Shown: positions 56,044-64,000, numbered from the stretch's first letter. The stretch is 64,000 nt of DNA from Symbioplanes lichenis (GCF_030709675.1 NZ_JAUZQD010000027.1:1-64000); one strand, 5' to 3'. Numbers and translations are program-made. Notes: a model not told the origin generated them from the sequence alone.

Positions 56044-56078
56044 GTCACCGAGCCGCGGGTGACGCGGCTCCCGGTGAC
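56044..56078. promoter_or_regulatory. long stem-loop in EAL gene leader
   Basis: GAGCCGCG (56050-56057) pairs with CGCGGCTC (56063-56070), extended by GTCACC (56044-56049) with GGTGAC (56073-56078) across a two-base bulge: 14 pairs in all. It lies about 170 bases before the start codon. It could be an attenuator or terminator. Confidence 0.5.
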
Positions 56079-56345
56079 CTTGATGCCCTCGCAGCCGGTG
56101 CGGCTTGCCCGGGGCGCTCGGTCCGAATTCGCTTCATGTGCATACGTCGACACGCTCGTGCCGGATGCACGGGCGCCGGCGAGATCACCGCGGAGGGGCG
56201 TCGCACCTCCAGGCCGGCTCGCACGCACCCGGCGCACGGCCGGGTCGGCGCTTTCCGGACAGTGGATCGAGCCGGCCCGGACCCGGACGCGCAGATCACC
56301 TGATCGATCTTGTCCGAGGTCACACCGCAGAGCCCTGACCAGCAG

Positions 56346-56374
56346 CACTGGCGGATGCACGTGCATCTGCAGTG
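56346..56374. promoter_or_regulatory. 29-base imperfect palindrome with GATGCACGTGCATC core
   Basis: The perfect 14-base core (56354-56367) is flanked by CACTG (56346-56350) and CAGTG (56370-56374). Candidate operator for the EAL gene. Confidence 0.45.
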
Positions 56375-56637
56375 GAGGGAGCGGAAGCGGGAAACGAGTC
56401 ATCGACGTCCCCCTTTCCGCGCAGGGTCGAGGGACGGTAAAGCCCCCCGGCGGAAGGCTAAGCCAATCCGGCGGAACGCAACAGGGGTAGAGCGACGACG
56501 GTCACCTATATCGGCGGCGGCCGAACCATGGCCGGGCGGCCGGCCTGGGCGCCTTGACAAAGTGGAATGAGTTCACTCACGTCGCACCTGAGATTATTCA
56601 CGCCCGCCGAGGCCCCGCTGAGGCCCGGCCGGACGCC

Positions 56638-57294
56638 TCAGCCGCGCACCGAGTCGCCCTTCGCCGCGCCGCCGCCCGCCGGTGCCGTGGCATCGCTCGT
56701 GGACCCGGGCGCGCCGTCGGCCACATCGGATGCCGCCGTGCCGGCCTCAGACTTGTCGGCGGGCTGCGCACCGGCCGCGGTCGCCTCGGCGGGCAGCGTC
56801 TCGGTCGTGGCGGTCGTCTCGAGCTTGCCGGCCTGCTCCTGGACGCCGGCGACTCCCTCGCCGCGGGCCTCGGTGGCCGTCGAGGTCTCAGCGCGGGCCG
56901 TCTCAGCGCGCGCGTCGGTGGCGGGGGTGGTCTCGGCGCGGGCCTCGGCAGCTGCGGCGCTCCCACTGCGAGCGTCGGCGGCCAGGGCGCCCGTGCTGCG
57001 AGCCTCGGCGGCCGGGGCGCTCGTGCCGCGAGCCTCGGTGGCCGTGCTCTCGCTGCGGACCTCGGTGGCCGTGCTCTCACTGCGGGCAAGATCGGCCTCG
57101 AGCCGGGCGACCTCGGCCTCCCGCGCGGTGGGGAAGCTGTCGGGCAGCCGCCGCAGCCGCTTGTTCATGTTGCGGATGAGCAGCACCGTCGCGATGGACA
57201 TCAGCACGATGATGAAGAGCCCCATCGGCCCGGCAAGCCCACCGGACCGGGTGTCCCCGAAGTTGTTGACCGCGACGTCAAAGGCAGCATCCAC
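56638..57294 (-). CDS. small single-helix membrane protein with Ala/Thr/Glu repeat tail
   Basis: A 218-residue protein. The conserved head (1-65) reads FDVAVNNFGDT, then a helix GPMGLFIIVLMSIATVLLI, then RNMNKRLRRLP. This matches the short membrane protein found beside mca in actinobacteria (Rv1083-like, usually below 100 residues, from memory). The remaining 150 residues are Ala/Glu/Thr/Ser repeats of about 8-9 residues such as RSESTATEA. The start is leaderless (GTG six bases after TACCGT). The tail is probably disordered and cytoplasmic. Function unknown. Confidence 0.82.
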   Translation of the reverse strand: MDAAFDVAVNNFGDTRSGGLAGPMGLFIIVLMSIATVLLIRNMNKRLRRLPDSFPTAREAEVARLEADLARSESTATEVRSESTATEARGTSAPAAEARSTGALAADARSGSAAAAEARAETTPATDARAETARAETSTATEARGEGVAGVQEQAGKLETTATTETLPAEATAAGAQPADKSEAGTAASDVADGAPGSTSDATAPAGGGAAKGDSVRG

Positions 57295-57300
57295 CCCTCA

Positions 57301-57306
57301 ACGGTA
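57301..57306 (-). promoter_or_regulatory. -10 hexamer, leaderless small membrane protein gene
   Basis: TACCGT on the minus strand, six bases before the GTG at 57294. Confidence 0.45.
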
Positions 57307-57660
57307 CGCCCCACGGCACCACGCCCGGCTCCGGGATGCCGCAACCCGCCCGTCCCCTACACCCCGCCCCGACGCCGATTTTCTCCACGCGAGCCTTCCG
57401 GCCAAACGGTCGCGTTCCGGAGGCGACGAGGCGCGAACTAAACGGAAATGCAAGGTTGAAACAACAACTTCGGCCCAAGTCCGGTGTCACGGGCGAGTTG
57501 GGCCACTCTCGGCGCTCCAGCTACTCGTGGCACTCCGGGGCACCCAGCGCTTCGGCCGCTCATGGCCCCCGGCGCGCCCGGCGCTGCGAACGCTGACCAT
57601 TGCTGGCGGCGCTCCGGCGTACCGAAAAAGTAGCGTGAGCGGTTCGCAGGCCTGGGCGCG

Positions 57661-57850
57661 GCGTGACGGCGCGCGGCGTGGCCTGACGGCGCGTGGCCTG
57701 GCCTGACGGCGCGTGCCCTGGCCTGGCCGCGAGTGGCGCGGCCTGGCCTGGCCTGACCTGGCTGCGCGTGGCGCGGCTGCGCGTGGCCTGACCTGACAGC
57801 GCGTGGCCGCGCGTGGCCTGACCTGACAGCGCGTGGCCGCGCGTGGCCCG
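57661..57850. repeat. degenerate tandem repeats with a perfect 30-base duplication
   Basis: 57781-57810 and 57811-57840 are identical (gcgtggcctgacctgacagc plus ten bases). Shorter variants of gcgcgtggcctgacg fill 57661-57780. The block lies just after the mca stop. Confidence 0.85.
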
Positions 57851-57895
57851 GCCCGGGTGGCCCCGCCTGGATGCCCGGGGCGGCCCGGCCTGGCG

Positions 57896-58774
57896 TCAGT
57901 GAGCCTGGACCGACTCGCGGATGCCGGCGAACAGGTCGGACTCGGGGATCGGGCTGTCGACCAGGGAGCGGGCCAGTTCGTAGTCTTCGGTGGGCCAGAC
58001 CTTTTGCTGGAGCTCGAGGGGCACCTTGAACCAGAAGCCGTCGGGGTCGACCTGGGTCGCGTGGGCGCGGAGGGCGTTGTCGCGGGTCTCGAAGTATTCG
58101 CCGCACTCGACGCGGGTGGTGATTTTGTCGCCTCGGTCCTGGCGGTCCTCGTTTTGCAGCCACTCGGTGTAGGGCGACTCGAGGCCCATGGCGAGCATGC
58201 CCTCGTGCAGGGCGAGCATGCGGGCGCGGGTCCAGCCGCCGTTGTAGTAGAGCTTGAGCGGCTGCCACGGCTCGCCCAGCTCGGGGTGCTGCTCGGGGTC
58301 GCCGGCCGCCTCGAACGCCGCCACGGCCACCTTGTGGCACATGATGTGGTCGGGGTGGGGATAGCCGCCGTTTTCGTCATAGGTGGTCATGACGTGCGGG
58401 CGGAACTCGCGGATCAGCTTGATCAGGGGCAGCGCGCCCTCGGCCGGGTCGACCAGGCCGAAACAGCCCTCGGGCAGCGGCGGGAGCGGGTCGCCCTCGG
58501 GCAGGCCGGAGTCGACGAAGCCCAGCCAGGCCTGGCGCACGCCCAGGATCTCGCGGGCCGTGTCCATCTCCTTGCGGCGGATGTCGGCGATGTTCTCCCA
58601 GACCTCGGGCCGGTCCATCTTCGGGTTGAGGACGCTGCCGCGCTCCCCGCCCGTGCAGGTGGCGACCAGCACATCGACGCCCTCGGCGACATAGCGCGCC
58701 ATGGTCGCGGCACCCTTGCTGGACTCGTCGTCCGGGTGCGCGTGCACCGTCATGAGACGCAACTGCTCAACCAC
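57896..58774 (-). CDS. mca: mycothiol S-conjugate amidase
   Basis: Cleaves mycothiol-toxin conjugates to a mercapturic acid and GlcN-inositol, in detoxification. The 292-residue protein has the LmbE-type zinc site HAHPDDES (His13, Asp16) with the third ligand His143 in YPHPDH, and TCTGGERGSVLNP. Length and the ending DSPIPESDLFAGIRE fit Mca rather than the deacetylase MshB. I chose the GTG at 58774 with GGGAG six bases upstream. It is divergent from the DUF4307 gene, an order seen in other actinomycetes. Confidence 0.96.
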   Translation of the reverse strand: MVEQLRLMTVHAHPDDESSKGAATMARYVAEGVDVLVATCTGGERGSVLNPKMDRPEVWENIADIRRKEMDTAREILGVRQAWLGFVDSGLPEGDPLPPLPEGCFGLVDPAEGALPLIKLIREFRPHVMTTYDENGGYPHPDHIMCHKVAVAAFEAAGDPEQHPELGEPWQPLKLYYNGGWTRARMLALHEGMLAMGLESPYTEWLQNEDRQDRGDKITTRVECGEYFETRDNALRAHATQVDPDGFWFKVPLELQQKVWPTEDYELARSLVDSPIPESDLFAGIRESVQAH

Positions 58775-58885
58775 TGATAACTCCCTCGACCAGGCCTCGT
58801 GGGGAGGGCCCGGCTCCGGCTGCGAAGATGGACAGGGCCATTCTGGCCGATGGCACCGACAGTTTTCGCACGAGAGGCCCTCCAG

Positions 58886-59305
58886 GTGAGCGAGACGCGC
58901 GCCACAGCTCCGGTATTCCCGCCGGGCCGGTACGGCCGGCGCCGCGACGGGCGCCGTCGGCTCACCGGTCCGATCGTCTTCGCGGTGGTCATCGCGGTCG
59001 CCGTGATTGCGCTCAGCGTGCGGCTCTATGGTCAGTACGGCGACCCCGACTACGACGCCCAGATCATCGGCTGGGGTGACGTGACCGACACGTCGATGAC
59101 GATCCGCTTCTCGGTGCGCGTCCCCTCCGGCGGCAGCGCGACGTGCGGCCTGCGAGCCCGCGACTACGACGGGTACGAGGTCGGTCGCGCCACCGTCACC
59201 GTCAGCGCCAAGGGTGACGACCGCACGATCGAGGCCGCCGAGAAGGTGCCGACCAAGTCCCGTGCCTCCGTGGGCGACGTCATCCGCTGCGACGCGCCCC
59301 GGTAA
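58886..59305 (+). CDS. DUF4307 membrane protein
   Basis: A 139-residue protein with a basic N terminus (PGRYGRRRDGRRR), one membrane helix (VFAVVIAVAVIALSVRLYG) and an extracellular beta-rich domain with CGLRARDYDGYEVGRATVTV and a second Cys near the end (VIRCDAP), likely a disulfide. This is DUF4307, regularly placed between mca and greA (Rv1081c, from memory). GAGAGG eight bases before the GTG at 58886 supports the start. Function unknown. Confidence 0.88.
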   Translation: MSETRATAPVFPPGRYGRRRDGRRRLTGPIVFAVVIAVAVIALSVRLYGQYGDPDYDAQIIGWGDVTDTSMTIRFSVRVPSGGSATCGLRARDYDGYEVGRATVTVSAKGDDRTIEAAEKVPTKSRASVGDVIRCDAPR

Positions 59306-59472
59306 CCGGCCGACCGGACAAGTGCGCAGGTCAGACGGGCTGACCCAGGAAACTGTCAGACCCGCCCGGTAACAAGGACCCAGACGGAAGCATCCGGCTC
59401 GGCGCCGCCCGGGCGCGGATCGTCCGTTTGCACCCTCCGCACAAGCGAATCGGCCGCAATGCACACCGCTGG

Positions 59473-59478
59473 TAAGGT
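59473..59478 (+). promoter_or_regulatory. possible greA -10 hexamer
   Basis: TAAGGT 46 bases before the GTG start; no clear -35. Confidence 0.3.
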
Positions 59479-59524
59479 GGGTGATTCGCTCCGTACGCTC
59501 GACCCGCTTCAAGGAGAAGAGTCT

Positions 59525-60019
59525 GTGACCAGTTCAGAGGCGTCGAAGACCTGGCTCTCCCAGGACGCTTACGACCGGCTGCAGGCCGAGCTCGACGAGT
59601 TGATCGCAGCCCGGCCGGAAGTCGCAGCCGAGATCAACGCCCGCCGCGAGGAGGGTGACCTGCGGGAGAACGGCGGCTACCACGCCGCCCGGGAGGAGCA
59701 GAGCCGCCAGGAAGGCCGCATCCTCTACTTGAAGGAGTTCCTGCGCAACGCGGAGGTCGGCGACGCGCCCACCGCCGACAAGGTCGCGCCGGGCATGGTC
59801 GTCACGATCTACTTCGACGACGACCAGAGCGACACCGAGAAGTTCCTGCTCGGCTCGCGCGAGATCGCCCAGACCACGGACCTCACGGTCTACAGCCCCG
59901 AGTCCGCCCTCGGCGTCGCCATCCTCGGCGCCAACAAGGGTCAGACGGTCACCTACACCGCCCCCAGCGGCTCGGACATCAAGGTCACCGTGGTGGAGTT
60001 CTCGCCCTTCGGCGCCTGA
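59525..60019 (+). CDS. greA: transcript cleavage factor GreA
   Basis: Stimulates cleavage of backtracked RNA by RNA polymerase. The 164-residue protein has the N-terminal coiled coil with the acidic tip GDLRENGGYHAAREEQ; the Asp and Glu that position catalytic magnesium are present. The C-terminal FKBP-like domain contains VTIYFDDDQ and SPESALGVAILGANKGQTV. AAGGAG lies eight bases before the GTG at 59525. Confidence 0.96.
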   Translation: MTSSEASKTWLSQDAYDRLQAELDELIAARPEVAAEINARREEGDLRENGGYHAAREEQSRQEGRILYLKEFLRNAEVGDAPTADKVAPGMVVTIYFDDDQSDTEKFLLGSREIAQTTDLTVYSPESALGVAILGANKGQTVTYTAPSGSDIKVTVVEFSPFGA

Positions 60020-60525
60020 CCGGCTCCGGCCCCTCCCGCCGGCGACGACGGCCCGGCGAGGAGACCCCCGGCGATCGGGGGCCCGGTGGAGCGAGTCCGG
60101 GACTGGTGTCCCGGCTGGGACTACGGCGATCGGCGGCCGGCTCACGCGGCAGATCCCGTGGATGAGCGGCAGATCCGGGCGACCCGAGCGACGCCCGAGC
60201 CGATGCAAGACGTGCTGCGGCGCGCACCGAGTGATGACTTGGTGCGCGCCGTTCGTCATGTTCGCCGCCGCTTTGGCCACGACCGGCGCTTCGACCCCGC
60301 CGCCGGATCGGGCCGCGACGCTCGGTGGGCCGGCGTGGCGGGCGGCAAACGAGGCGCAGCACGTGGTGGGCGCGGCGAGCGCGGCGCGGCGCGGCGACCA
60401 GCGAGCACGGCAACCAGCGAGCACGGCGCGGCGAGGGCGAGGGCGAGGCGACGGGGCCTGGGGCGGTGAGACACGAACGGCGGGCCCGGGGGAGGCGAGG
60501 ACCGGGTGGCGGGTTGGGGCGGGGC
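60020..60525. other. 506-base intergenic region between greA and ilvA
   Basis: Contains a perfect hairpin at 60218-60251, a weaker GC hairpin near 60070, and a 17-base direct repeat around 60397-60430 (ccagcgagcacggc). No gene recognised. Confidence 0.5.
60218..60251. terminator. hairpin downstream of greA and ilvA
   Basis: Perfect 11-base arms CGGCGCGCACC (60218-60228) and GGTGCGCGCCG (60241-60251), 12-base loop, followed by TTC. Lies between convergent genes. Confidence 0.7.
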
Positions 60526-61749
60526 TCAGGGGGTGCCGGAGAGCAACGTCACCGTGTAGCCGGATTCGCGGAGGGAGCTGATCAACGCCTCGGAGTGTTC
60601 GAGGCCGCGGGTTTCGACCGAGAGTTGCACCTCGACCTCGCCGAAGCTCAGCCGCGGGTTGTGGCGGGTGTGCATGACGTCGACGATGTTGGCTCGGTGG
60701 CGGGCAATCTCGGAGAGCAGGCGGGCCAGTTCGCCCGGGCGGTCACCGGTCTGGACGGAGAGGCGGAGGAAGCGGCCGGCCGAGGCCAGGCCGTGTTCGA
60801 TCACGCGCATGAGGAGCATCGGGTCGATGTTGCCGCCGGAGAGGATGGCGACGACCGGGGGCTTGAGGTCGAGTTTGCCCGTGAGGAGGGCTGCGACGGC
60901 TGCTCCGCCGGCCGGTTCGACGACCATTTTGTGGCGTTCGAGCAGGAGGAGCAGGGCCGCCGACAGGTCTTCGTCGGTGACCGTGACGACCTCGTCGACC
61001 AGTGAGGACACGTGGGCGAAGGTGATGTCGCCCGGGCGCATGACGGCGATGCCGTCGGCGATGGTGGCCGACTCGGTGAGGGTGACCGGGGCGCCGGCGA
61101 CGAGGGAGGGCGGGTAGGCGGCCGCGCCCACGGCCTGGACGCCGACGATGCGGATGTCGGGGCGGAGGGCTTTGGCGGCCACGGCGACGCCCGAGATCAG
61201 GCCGCCGCCGCCGACCGCGGTGACGATGGTGCCGGCGTCCGGGCACTGCTCGAGGATTTCGAGGCCGACCGTGCCCTGGCCGGCGATGACGTCCGGGTGG
61301 TCGAACGGGTGGATCAGCACCGCGCCGGTCTCGTCCGCGAACTCGCGCGCGGCGGCGAGGGAGTCGTCGACCGTACGCCCGGCGTACTCGATGTCGGCGC
61401 CGTAGCCGCGCGTGGCAGTGACCTTGGGCAGCGGCGCGCCCTCGGGCATGAAGACCGTCGCTCGGGTGCCGAGCAGCCCGGCGGCGAGTGCGACACCCTG
61501 GGCGTGGTTGCCGGCGCTCGCGGCGACGACGCCCCGCGCCTTCTCGGCGTCCGACAGGCGTGAGATGCGCGTGTACGCCCCCCGCACCTTGTAGGACCCG
61601 GCACGCTGCTGGTTCTCGCACTTGAGCCAGGCGGGCAGGCCCAGCGTGGCCGCCAGCGGCGCCGACGGCTCGAGCGGGGTGGTCTTGACGACGCCGGTCA
61701 GCAGCTTGCGGGCAGCCTCGACGTCGGCGAGCGAGAGCAGGTCACTCAT
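60526..61749 (-). CDS. ilvA: threonine ammonia-lyase with C-terminal ACT domain
   Basis: PLP enzyme converting threonine to 2-oxobutanoate, feeding isoleucine. The 407-residue protein has PLP Lys54 in AGSYKVRGAY, SAGNHAQGVAL and the phosphate-binding GGGGLISG. The C-terminal 75 residues (VQTGDRPGELARLLSEIA to LSVETRGLEH) are a single ACT domain, so allosteric control by an amino acid is likely. This is the short form of about 400 residues, not the 500-residue form with two ACT-like modules. Confidence 0.94.
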   Translation of the reverse strand: MSDLLSLADVEAARKLLTGVVKTTPLEPSAPLAATLGLPAWLKCENQQRAGSYKVRGAYTRISRLSDAEKARGVVAASAGNHAQGVALAAGLLGTRATVFMPEGAPLPKVTATRGYGADIEYAGRTVDDSLAAAREFADETGAVLIHPFDHPDVIAGQGTVGLEILEQCPDAGTIVTAVGGGGLISGVAVAAKALRPDIRIVGVQAVGAAAYPPSLVAGAPVTLTESATIADGIAVMRPGDITFAHVSSLVDEVVTVTDEDLSAALLLLLERHKMVVEPAGGAAVAALLTGKLDLKPPVVAILSGGNIDPMLLMRVIEHGLASAGRFLRLSVQTGDRPGELARLLSEIARHRANIVDVMHTRHNPRLSFGEVEVQLSVETRGLEHSEALISSLRESGYTVTLLSGTP

Positions 61750-61855
61750 GCCCCGATCGTGCCATTCCGCCGATGATCTTCGCGAGTGCCCAGATCACAT
61801 CGAGACGAGTAACCACGCCACATCGAGCCGAGTGCGCAGGCCACATCAAGAGACG

Positions 61856-63217
61856 TCAAACGAAGGCGTGCCGCGTCCACGGGTTGGCGACCTCGAGCAA
61901 CCCCGCCACCGAGAGCAGCAGCAACTCGGAGTCGGGCGGCCCCACGATCTGCACCCCGACCGGCAACCCGTCCGGCCGGACGCCCACGGGCACGACGATC
62001 GCGGGCAGGCCGGCGACGTTCCACGGGGCGGCATAGGGCGCGTACCTCATGTTGCGCCGCATGTTGCGCCGCCAGCTGCTGGTCGCGTGGCCGTCGGCCG
62101 GGGGCGGCGTCTCGGCCAGGGCGGGCGTGACCAGGATGTCGATCTCGCGCTCGGCGAAGAACGCGATCGCCTTCTCGCGCCAGGCGTCGCGCTGCGACTG
62201 CCGGACCCAGCCCCGCTGCCACGCGAGCTTGCCGAGACGGATGTGCCCGCGGCTGCGCGGCTGCAGGGCCTTGTGGTCGAGCTGCTGCGACTCCCTGTAT
62301 GCCGACGCGAACCAGGCCATCAACCCGGCCATCCCGGCCGACGTGGGCACCGGCACCTCGGCGCTGATCGTGTCGTGACCAGCCTCACCGAGGAGGCGGA
62401 CCGTGGTCGCGACGGCGTCACGGTTCGGCTCGTCCGCGCGTACCCCGGGCAGTGGGGAGCGCAAGCTCACGCCCACCCGCAGCCGGTCCGGCGGGGTGAG
62501 CTTGGCCGGCGGCCGCCCGGCCAGGACGGTGAAGCCGAGCGCGGCGTCGCCGACCGTGGTGGCCAGGATGCCGTGCTCGACCAGGTCGAACCAGTTGTCG
62601 ACGCCCAGGTCGACGGGGAGCACGCCGCGGCCGGGCTTGAGGCCGACGATGCCGCAGCAGGCGGCCGGGATGCGGATCGAGCCCAGCCCGTCGTTGCCGT
62701 GCGCGATCGGGACCAGGCCCGCCGCGACCGCCGCCGCCGAGCCGCCGGACGACCCGCCCGGCGTGCGGTCGAGCGACCAGGGGTTGCGGGTCGGCAGGTC
62801 GACGCCGTCGGTGGTCGCCCACAGGCCCAGCTCGGGCATGCGGGTGACGCCGACGACCACCGCGCCCGCCCCGCGCAGCCGCCGGACGATCTCGTGGTCC
62901 TCCTCGGCGACCGGGGTGCGGGCGGCGGCCGAGCCGTGCCAGGTGGGCAGGCCGGCGACCGGCGTGTTCTCCTTCACCGCCACGGGCACGCCGGCCAGCG
63001 GGAGATTGGCCAGGTCCTCCTGCTCGTCGACCTTCTCGGCCTCGACGATCGCCTCCCCGCCGCGCACGACGCGGAACGCCGCGAGCGACGGGTCGGAGAT
63101 CGCGATCTGCTCCAGGTGATCGGCGACCACCTGGGTGGCGTTGGTGTCGCCCCGACGGACCGCGCGCGAGATCTGCTTCGCGGTGGCACCCACCCATGTG
63201 GTGGCCAGGTTGTCCAT
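61856..63217 (-). CDS. amidase-signature family hydrolase
   Basis: A 453-residue amidase. The Ser-cisSer-Lys triad is Lys82 (VPVAVKENTP), Ser157 in GGSSGGSAAA and nucleophile Ser180 in GNDGLGSIRIPA. Asn and Leu in this last motif replace the usual Ser/Thr and Gly, a mild departure. It is not a GatA: there are no gatB/gatC genes nearby and length and ends differ. Substrate unknown. No strong Shine-Dalgarno. Confidence 0.9.
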   Translation of the reverse strand: MDNLATTWVGATAKQISRAVRRGDTNATQVVADHLEQIAISDPSLAAFRVVRGGEAIVEAEKVDEQEDLANLPLAGVPVAVKENTPVAGLPTWHGSAAARTPVAEEDHEIVRRLRGAGAVVVGVTRMPELGLWATTDGVDLPTRNPWSLDRTPGGSSGGSAAAVAAGLVPIAHGNDGLGSIRIPAACCGIVGLKPGRGVLPVDLGVDNWFDLVEHGILATTVGDAALGFTVLAGRPPAKLTPPDRLRVGVSLRSPLPGVRADEPNRDAVATTVRLLGEAGHDTISAEVPVPTSAGMAGLMAWFASAYRESQQLDHKALQPRSRGHIRLGKLAWQRGWVRQSQRDAWREKAIAFFAEREIDILVTPALAETPPPADGHATSSWRRNMRRNMRYAPYAAPWNVAGLPAIVVPVGVRPDGLPVGVQIVGPPDSELLLLSVAGLLEVANPWTRHAFV

Positions 63218-63247
63218 GGTCCGTCCGTCTCCGTCGGTCGAGCGAGC

Positions 63248-64000
63248 TCAGCCGAGCGCCTGCTCCAGGTCCGCGAGCAGATCGTCAGCGGTTTCGATGC
63301 CGACAGACAGTCGCACGAGATCGGCCGGCACTTCAAGCGGAGAACCCGCCGCGGACAGGTGTGTCATCTGGCCGGGGTGCTCGATGAGCGACTCGACGCC
63401 GCCCAGCGACTCGGCCAGCACGAAGAGCTTTGTCCGGTTACAGATCTCGATGGCCTGGTCACGACCGCCCTTGGCCCGGAAGGAGACCATGCCACCGAAG
63501 CGCGACATCTGCTTCGCGGCGGTCTCGTGTCCGGGATGCGACTCCAGCCCGGGGTAGAGCACCTGCGCCACCTTCGCGTGCCCGCTGAGGAAACTGACGA
63601 TGCGCTCGGCGTTGTCACAGTGCCGATCCATCCGTACGCCCAGAGTCTTGACGCCCCGCAGGGTCAGCCACGCGTCGAAGGGCCCGTTGACCGCACCCAT
63701 CGCGTTCTGGTGGAAGGCCAGCTCGTCGCCGAGGCCGTCGGCCGCCGTGACCAGCGCCCCGCCGACGACGTCCGAGTGCCCGCCCAGGTACTTCGTGGTC
63801 GAGTGGATCACCACGTCCGCCCCGAGCGCCAGCGGCTGCTGCAGATACGGCGACGCGAACGTGTTGTCGACCGCGAGCATGGCGTCGTACTCGTGGGCCA
63901 GCCCGGCCAGCGCCGCGATGTCCGCGATGTTGAGCAGCGGGTTCGTCGGCGTCTCGGCCCAGATCAGCCGCGTCTTGCCGGGACGGAAGGCGGCGCGGAC
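63248..64000 (-). CDS. metB: cystathionine gamma-synthase, 5' end outside window
   Basis: PLP enzyme joining O-succinyl- or O-acetylhomoserine and cysteine, in methionine synthesis. The visible 250 C-terminal residues (of about 380) include WAETPTNPLLNIADI, DNTFASPYLQQPL, the PLP lysine in HSTTKYLGGHSDVVGG and the ending LVRLSVGIETADDLLADL. This could also be the closely related gamma-lyase. The order metB-greA-mca recalls Rv1079-Rv1082 (from memory). Confidence 0.92.
   Translation of the reverse strand, partial: VRAAFRPGKTRLIWAETPTNPLLNIADIAALAGLAHEYDAMLAVDNTFASPYLQQPLALGADVVIHSTTKYLGGHSDVVGGALVTAADGLGDELAFHQNAMGAVNGPFDAWLTLRGVKTLGVRMDRHCDNAERIVSFLSGHAKVAQVLYPGLESHPGHETAAKQMSRFGGMVSFRAKGGRDQAIEICNRTKLFVLAESLGGVESLIEHPGQMTHLSAAGSPLEVPADLVRLSVGIETADDLLADLEQALG

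Larger units (their letters stand above)
55873..56637. other. 765-base gene-free region upstream of the EAL gene
   Basis: Holds a long hairpin at 56044-56078, a 29-base imperfect palindrome at 56346-56374, a TGAGT-TC-ACTCA palindrome at 56568-56579, a CCGGCGGAA direct repeat (near 56447 and 56468), and a TTGACA at 56554. Open frames exist on both strands but have no family resemblance or normal codon pattern. It looks like a long regulatory leader. Confidence 0.5.
57295..57895. other. 600-base intergenic region downstream of mca
   Basis: Contains the leaderless promoter at its left edge, an unassigned stretch (57310-57650) without a convincing gene, and the tandem-repeat block 57661-57850 just after the mca stop. 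Confidence 0.5.

Noticed and set aside
55869-56402. 177-codon minus-strand frame upstream of the EAL gene
   Set aside because: Composition and codon pattern do not match the neighbouring genes, and no domain is recognisable. It runs into the EAL start.
56425-56500. Possible GEMM (c-di-GMP) riboswitch on the plus strand: GGGACGGTAAAGCC resembles the conserved core
   Set aside because: The expected GCAAA spacing and the 3' GGGTTRCCG strand are missing, and no plus-strand gene follows.
59341-59470. Possible small gene between DUF4307 and greA
   Set aside because: No start with a ribosome-binding site and no codon bias; it is better explained as the greA leader.
61856-63217. GatA subunit of aspartyl/glutamyl-tRNA amidotransferase
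   Set aside because: No gatB or gatC nearby and the signature region differs; called only as an amidase-family hydrolase.

Overview
The window is a continuous chromosomal stretch of a high-GC actinomycete. The evidence is very strong G/C bias at third codon positions, many GTG starts, a WhiB regulator, coenzyme F420 biosynthesis (fbiC, fbiA, fbiB), mycothiol S-conjugate amidase (mca), and actinobacteria-specific families (DUF3499, DUF4307, TIGR03089, the SCO7613-type membrane protein). From the gene mix I infer Micromonosporaceae, something like Actinoplanes, but this is not proven. I see no rRNA, tRNA, insertion sequence, prophage or CRISPR array.

Layout. (1) 1-6290: a truncated phosphomannomutase gene, then an aldehyde-detoxification block: an aldehyde dehydrogenase facing a GAF-domain regulator, followed by a second aldehyde dehydrogenase coupled to DUF779, and a methyltransferase. 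(2) 6440-8275: two exported proteins, DUF3455 and a NodB-type deacetylase lipoprotein, set among tandem repeats and hairpins. (3) 8551-22663: a conserved block of DUF3499, zincin-like protein, whiB, fbiC, a Na+/H+ antiporter, a repeat-rich membrane protein, fbiA-fbiB-NUDIX, GDP-mannose pyrophosphorylase, a glycosyltransferase and TIGR03089. As I remember the Mycobacterium tuberculosis map, much of this matches the order Rv3257c-Rv3268. (4) 22650-31146: acetoacetyl-CoA synthetase with its MarR regulator and a divergent oxidoreductase sharing two clear operators, an M15 peptidase, a LacI regulator, a large STAND ATPase with TPRs, and a thioesterase. (5) 31350-36942: a complete oligopeptide-type ABC importer with both ATPases fused. 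(6) 36952-40394: DUF3500, a membrane-anchored PNP/MTAN-type nucleosidase, and a frameshifted Uma2 nuclease gene. (7) 40433-50138: acyl-CoA dehydrogenase, UDP-glucose dehydrogenase, a very large multipass membrane protein, and purE/purK. (8) 50349-64000: DUF4190, a DUF255 thioredoxin-fold protein, a GGDEF-like/EAL c-di-GMP protein, a small membrane protein, mca, DUF4307, greA, threonine ammonia-lyase, an amidase and a truncated cystathionine gamma-synthase. This resembles the mycobacterial order Rv1079-Rv1084.

How the genes work together. Phosphomannomutase and GDP-mannose pyrophosphorylase supply GDP-mannose, probably for the linked glycosyltransferase and cell-envelope glycans; UDP-glucose dehydrogenase supplies UDP-glucuronate. 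FbiC makes FO, FbiA adds the phospholactyl or phosphoenolpyruvyl moiety, and FbiB adds glutamates, giving F420. Mca handles mycothiol conjugates. The MarR-controlled pair probably responds to a small organic signal and adjusts ketone-body or quinone metabolism.

Regulation. Many genes have a TAnnnT hexamer 6-8 bases before the start codon and no Shine-Dalgarno, which points to leaderless transcripts. Factor-independent terminator-like hairpins, and short tandem repeats of 23-42 bases, are unusually common between genes.

The most unusual locus is the membrane-anchored nucleosidase next to the Uma2 nuclease (37920-40394). It has the look of a conflict-system effector, but I could not tie it to a known system.
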